DNA of 64,000 nt from Terana coerulea (taxonomy: Eukaryota > Basidiomycota > Agaricomycetes > Polyporales > Phanerochaetaceae). Every line of letters begins with the position of its first letter. The stretch's first letter is position 1. The translations under genes and the position numbers were made by a program. Below the pieces are notes generated by a model, which did no database searches, was not told where the DNA came from, and worked only from the letters and a program-made list of their open reading frames with translations. The DNA lies in assembly GCA_024811115.1 (NCBI GenBank), contig JAKOGH010000244.1, positions 1-64,000 on the forward strand. The letters are read 5' to 3'. Positions 59,203 to 64,000 of the stretch are shown here, piece by piece.

Positions 59203-60402
59203 ATGCCCTCACCCAATGTGGCGTACACCCGCCAATTCTCCATATGCCACAAATTCGCCGCCGATGCGGACTGTGCCCGCGGCGCAGCGTGCCTCTACAG
59301 CCACACGCTCGTAGACACCGCGCGCATCGTCGAGCTTGTCGGAGACGTGCCGCCCTCCCCCTCGTCAGCGCAGACGGACGAGAAAACGTACTTCCTCGTC
59401 GAGTACACGAAGTACTCCGCAATAACAGACGGCGCGGACCCTGACGAGACGAAGTGGCGGATGCGGCTGTGCGCCGGCGGACGAGCGACATTGTGTGCGG
59501 GGGACTGGGGACAGATGCGAGTGCGGGAAGCGTGAGCGTGCAGCCGTCGTATCCTTTGAAAGGACAGGGGCGGCAGGCGACTGTAGCGTTGGATGCACTT
59601 GAGCGGAAGGCTTTTGGAAGGAGCTATCCTGTGAGTGTTACTTCTTATAAATTGGGGGTGTTCCGTTGTTGTCCTCCTATAGACCCCATATTTACCGTGT
59701 TATATTCATGAGCTGATCGCCCGCACAGCCTGACCCAACCCGTAAATCCCTCTGCCAACTACACTACACCTCCACTTGCCGTGCCGGCTCCTCCTGCCGC
59801 TACAGCCACTCCATGTTCGACATGCAACGCGTCGAGTTCCTGCTGGACGAAGCCGTGAATGAACGTGGTTACAGAGACTTCCGGCCCCTCATCGAATTCG
59901 AATACGTGCGACAGCGAGGACGCAACTTCATCTGGCGCGTGACCCTCCGTTGCGTCGTCGGCTACCAGCAGAAAGCTGCGCCTGAACCTGTCGTCGTGAC
60001 GGCTACAGACTTGAATGTGGCGTTTAGACTGTTGGAGATGCAGTTTGCTGCCAGTGCGGGGAAGCAGTATACACCGCCGCAACCACAGAGGAACGCAGCC
60101 CCTAGTAGGCCGAGGGCATCTGTGAGTTCTCGTCTCTCTCTAAGAGTCTGTTTGCCGGCAGCTAAGACCGAGACACGAAGACTGCGAACTCCCGGTCCAG
60201 TGGTGGTCATGGACGAAGACGTTCGGGATCTAATAACAATGCCCAGGCTGGCTCTCAGCGCAGTCGAACAACCACGTCCCCCGCCCCTACTGCGATGCCC
60301 GAGCCTGTGCCTATGGATGACACGCCGCCGTCCTACCAGGACGCCATGCGCGGAGGAGCTACATCTCCAGCCGCAGGTTACGATTCCAAACGCAGGCTGT
60401 GA
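59203..60402 (+). CDS. CCCH zinc-finger protein B, with frame breaks
   Basis: Two CCCH fingers: CHKFAADADCARGAACLYSH (C-x8-C-x5-C-x3-H) from 59248 and CQLHYTSTCRAGSSCRYSH (C-x7-C-x5-C-x3-H) in the next exon. As in protein A, each finger is followed by a short helix (LVDTARIVELVGD; FDMQRVEFLLDEA) and a domain ending in a helix (QATVALDALERKAFG; DLNVAFRLLEMQFA). The first exon breaks near 59490: the frame from the start stops at 59535, while the conserved helix lies in the next frame. Near the C-terminus, an open frame with MDDTPPSYQDAM (a PPxY motif) ends at the TGA at 60400-60402 but is not in phase with the exon before it. Probably one gene with one or two base errors, or an early pseudogene. 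Confidence 0.6.
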
Positions 60403-60730
60403 ACAGCCACGTTTGACGATTCGGTGATGACCACATCCTCGCCCTTTCCGCTGACACTGAATTGTGTAGCATCGTGCATAATAGCTCTCGCGTTCCTACG
60501 CATTCTCCTCACCACGACAAAGACCTGATTATGTATTCCAAGTCATGTATTCATGGGCAACGAACAATTCAAACGTGTACAATACAGAAACTAAGCCAGA
60601 TATGGCATCACATGAACTCGTACAAGGGTAGAGGTATCAAAGTGTTCGTGAAATGCGCATGGCAAAGGGCTGAAGGGTAGAATATCTGCATGCTGCATTT
60701 TGCTAAGGTGGAAGGTGCCAGACACCATGT

Positions 60731-61507
60731 TCACGCCACAAGGCCGCCACGAAGACCATCGCCGCGGCGACTGGCCGAAATTCCGCGAAGAATGACCATG
60801 AGCAGGGCGAACGTGGTCAAGACACTGTGAGACCATGTGAGAAATGTGTGGAAAGACTGTGAAAGTCCACGTACAATTCGACCCAAGCGAATCCTTCCAA
60901 AGCATTAAGCTGCCCACAATATGTGATATGGTCAAAGCTGAGGTTTCTCAGTTGGGCGTTAGAGGCATGGAGTATGGCAAACATACCTGCAGTTGAGTCC
61001 ACCTTTTAAAATAGCCGTGATGGCAGCCGCACCGGCCGTCCAGATGACCCAAGTCAGGAACAAGCTGGACATTGTCAGAACGTCAGCTATCGTCTCAGCT
61101 GCGAGATCATCTGAAAAGGAGCGTACAAGACACCATGGCTACCGACGCTTGTAAGAGCAGAGCCGCTCGCTGAATGGAAGAAAAGGATCGAGTAGAGGAA
61201 GGAGAAGACGATGGTCCAGGTTGAGGCGAAAAGAAGGAAGCGGGTGCGGTCTCGTACGCCGAGTGACAGGTAGTTGTGGTGGGTGTTGTAGCGAGAAGTC
61301 AGCCAGGCAGAGATCGCAAGCTGTGAGGGCAGAGTCAGAAAGACCTCGTGAGCACTCTAACCCGAGTACATACCTCAATAATGGCGAAGAAGATGATGAG
61401 ACCAAAGGTGACTGCGTGGGAGGTGTTATGGTTGTTAGAATACCGAGTCTGCTATAGGGATGCTTACTGGGATGTCCCCTGCGAACGTGTGGCTCCCAAC
61501 TTGGCAT
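60731..61507 (-). CDS. MARVEL-domain membrane protein
   Basis: Several short exons from 61507 encode a four-helix membrane protein: TFGLIIFFAIIELAISAWL, then a loop with TSRYNTHHNYLSLGVRDRTR, then FLLFASTWTIVFSFLYSILF, LFLTWVIWTAGAAAI, a segment with CGQLNALEGFAWVE, and LTTFALLMVILRGI. It ends in a short basic tail with SRRGDGLRGGLVA, stop at 60731. The conserved RDRTRFLLF and ALEGFAWVE blocks are typical of basidiomycete MARVEL proteins; fungal relatives such as Nce102 shape plasma-membrane domains. The fine exon borders at the first and last introns are approximate. Confidence 0.8.
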
Positions 61508-61926
61508 TGCGGTAGAGTAGTGTAAGAGTTGAGGGGTTCGTGGGGGTTCGTAAATGAGTCGTGAAGACGGTGAGACGAGGATGGAGAGCCTCAAATACAG
61601 TTGGCGGCTAACATCGTTCGTTTACGAAACGGGATTGGCCGCCGCGTGACGTCAACCGGACCACCATCACCAAAGTGTGATGCGGCGAGCAAGCGGCGGA
61701 TCAGCCCACTTGCCCCACGTGCACGGCCGCATCTCCGGCCGGGCATTCTCACGACAGCGCCACAACGCTTCGATCTCGCACCCTCGGCTCTGGCAGTTGT
61801 CTGCAACGTTGCGCGAGGCACTTTGGTCGTCGACGCACTCGTCGTCGACATCGTTGAACACCTCTCCTTTTACTACGAAAAACATCTCTTGCTCCCCGCT
61901 TACGCCCTCCATATCGCTCTGATCCG
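61508..61926. other. Divergent intergenic region
   Basis: Between the MARVEL gene (minus) and the F-box/WD40 gene (plus). Nothing else recognised. Confidence 0.4.
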
Positions 61927-64000
61927 ATGTCTCTGGACTCGTCTACCCGCTTCATTCCAGTAGTCTCTCCGCCAACACCTGCACCGTCCCCAGGACCAAG
62001 CTCCCAACCTCAAACTACGCATCCACCGCTATATAGACAAGAATTCGCTCTTCTCCCTCCATACCAACGACGCCTATTCCTGTCCACGATCCTTAGCGAC
62101 TGCACTCCAGACGAGCTACTCTTTGTGTCTACGACTGTGGCACCGCTGCTCAAGAGGGACTTCCTGCGAGACCTTCCTCCGGAAATTTCAATACAAATTC
62201 TTAGCTTCATTGACGACCCCATCTCTTTACTGAAAGCCGGCCGCGTCAGTCGATATTGGCACAGCCTTGTCTCCGAGGATTTGCTTTGGAAGAGTCTCTG
62301 CGAAACACACGGCTTCGACGTGGAAGACGACTGGGAGACTCCGGAGACTCTGCAGCATTCATTACTACCCCCTAGTCCCATCTCCCCTGCACCGATCGTT
62401 GGGGGAAGTCGCTCACAACCGTTACTAGCTCGTGTCATATCTCCCAAGTTCTCCTACCGGTCTCACTTCAGATTGTCCTACCAAGGCTGTACGTGCTCTC
62501 TTCATATCATAGCACTCGCATTGATGCGCATGCAGTAACTAAATGGCGCACCGGCGGCACCCTTCTCCGCCGTATTCCCCTTACATCTGGTCACCACCTC
62601 CCGAACGATGCAATGCAACCACCCGTCTCGAACCCGTCCTCGGCGGTACCCACCTCCATCGCCCTCGACTCGGACTGGCTCGTCATCGGCCTTGCGAATA
62701 GCCGCATCCACATCTTCAGTGCGCGCACTGGTGTCAGCTGCCGCACCCTCGTTGGTCACAGCGCTGGCGTGTGGGCTGTCGCGCTAGTGCGCGGCGGCGG
62801 GGAGCGCATGGATGCGCCGAGCGTCGAGATCGATGAGCGGATGCAAGAGTTAAATCTCGATACATCGGCGCCAGGGGTAGGCCATTGGAGGCAGAAGAGC
62901 AAGACAGAGGACGGTGCGCCAGGCAGCGAGCAGCTCTCGCCCGCTATGCGTGCGGCGCTGGGGCTGGAGGAAGTACCCGGTTGGGAAGGGGACAAGCCTA
63001 GGCGACACCGGAAACCACTCCCTGCGGACAACGGGAAGGGCAGACCCAGCGAGCCTTCCGGGACATCTGACGGCTGGGGGCAGCCTAACTCGCTCGTCGT
63101 TAGCGGAGGATGTGACAAGGATCTTCGTGTGTGGGATGTCAAATCTGGGTGCGTGTACTACCTTTGCTGAAACCGAAGACCACTTACAAAGCTTGCACAG
63201 ATTCTGCATATATGCACTGAGAGGTCACACATCCACCATCCGCTGCCTCAAGGTCCTGCACAATCGCCCTGTCGCTGTCACGGGCTCGCGCGATCGCACG
63301 CTGCGCGTGTGGGACATACAGCGGGGCAGGTGTCTCAGGGTGCTCGAGGGCCACGAGGAAAGCGTCCGGAGCATCGATGTCTGTGGGAACAGAGTTGCGA
63401 GCGGCAGCTATGACTTCACATGCCGGCTCTGGGATGTGGACACTGGAGAATGTCTGCACGTCATGCGGGGACATCACCACCAAATCTATTCGGTTGCATT
63501 TGACGGGATCAGGATCGTGAGCGGTGGTATGGACACGACGGTGCGGGTATGGGATGCGGAGACTGGGTATGTTTATGTATGCGCTTACCGTTGAGATCAT
63601 TATTGATCACTTCTGCAGGACATGTTCGGCCCTCCTGCAAGGACACACCGCGCTCGTCTGCCAAGTCCAGCTTTCCTCCAACATCCTCGTCACCGGCGGT
63701 TCTGACGGACGCGTCATCATCTTCTCCATGCTACCTCCTTCCGCCACTCCTGCCTCGGAACCCGTTCCTCTGCCCGTCGGCTACAGAGAGACCACCCGTT
63801 CGCGACCAACACGAACGCTACCACCACCCTCACCCGCCTCGCCGCCGTCGCACCTGCAGAACCTCGCTTCAACGCCGAAGCCTTTCTCGATTGTGCAGCG
63901 GCTCGCCGCGCACGATTCATCCGTGACCGGCCTGCAGTTCGATGAGCGCTTCCTTGTGACGGGCGGGAATGATGGGCGGGTGCGGCTCTTCGAGTTCCGC
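61927..64000 (+). CDS. CDC4: F-box/WD40-repeat protein of Cdc4/Fbw7 type, 3' end outside window
   Basis: Exons 61927-62488, 62536-63148, 63201-63566 and 63619 onward. After a Pro/Ser-rich start comes a helical dimerisation-like stretch (YQRRLFLSTILSDCTPDELL, PLLKRDFL). The F-box (DLPPEISIQILSFIDD, VSRYWHSLV, LLWKSLC) and a linker with LTKWRTGGTLLRR follow. WD40 blades begin about residue 225: HSAGVWAVAL, VVSGGCDKDLRVWDV, GHTSTIRCLKV, VTGSRDRTLRVWDI, VASGSYDFTCRLWDV, IVSGGMDTTVRVWDA and VTGGSDGRVIIF. Cdc4-type proteins select phosphorylated cell-cycle proteins for SCF ubiquitylation. Order and content fit, but orthology to Cdc4 rather than Pop1/Met30 was not tested. Confidence 0.85.

Overview
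The window is nuclear DNA of a basidiomycete fungus, most likely an Agaricomycete with a polypore-like lifestyle. The evidence is dense genes on both strands, coding regions split by many GT-AG introns of about 50-65 nt, and basidiomycete-type families. No tRNA, rRNA, CRISPR or prokaryotic operon was seen. All coordinates come from reading frames and splice sites by eye; no search was run.

Left part (1-4.6 kb): a graveyard of broken gene pieces. There is a UGP1-like fragment, an integrase-type transposon relic, and a URA2 (ATCase) fragment joined in one open frame to an old-yellow-enzyme fragment. After it come an unassigned decayed stretch (4.6-5.9 kb), a multi-pass membrane protein, a complete secreted GH43 glycosidase in 11 exons, and an orphan gene.

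12.3-21.6 kb, all on +: an ISWI chromatin-remodelling ATPase, the cohesin loader MAU2/Scc4, and a tetraspanin. 22.9-30.8 kb, all on -: two tandem membrane dipeptidases (M19) and two tandem small secreted Kre9/Knh1-like proteins. A truncated third dipeptidase start lies between the Kre9-like genes, showing that a dipeptidase plus Kre9-like block was duplicated and partly lost.

32.4-43.3 kb: an RPAP3-like TPR co-chaperone, an F-box protein, a large Ubp2-like deubiquitinase and a small soluble orphan. 43.7-47.2 kb holds two short terminal-inverted-repeat elements (MITEs) flanking an orphan gene. 47.4-50.3 kb encodes the biotin subunit of methylcrotonoyl-CoA carboxylase (leucine breakdown).

51.2-64 kb: two BTB/POZ genes, a Cys/His-rich protein, a short-chain dehydrogenase, two neighbouring CCCH zinc-finger paralogues, a MARVEL-domain membrane protein, and an F-box/WD40 protein of Cdc4 type cut by the right edge.

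Two themes run through the window. At least three introns use a GC donor (AG|GCAAGT), each shown by a paralogue or the reading frame. Many otherwise well-kept genes carry a single-base frame break. Because these hit housekeeping genes too, sequencing error is at least as likely as decay for many of them.
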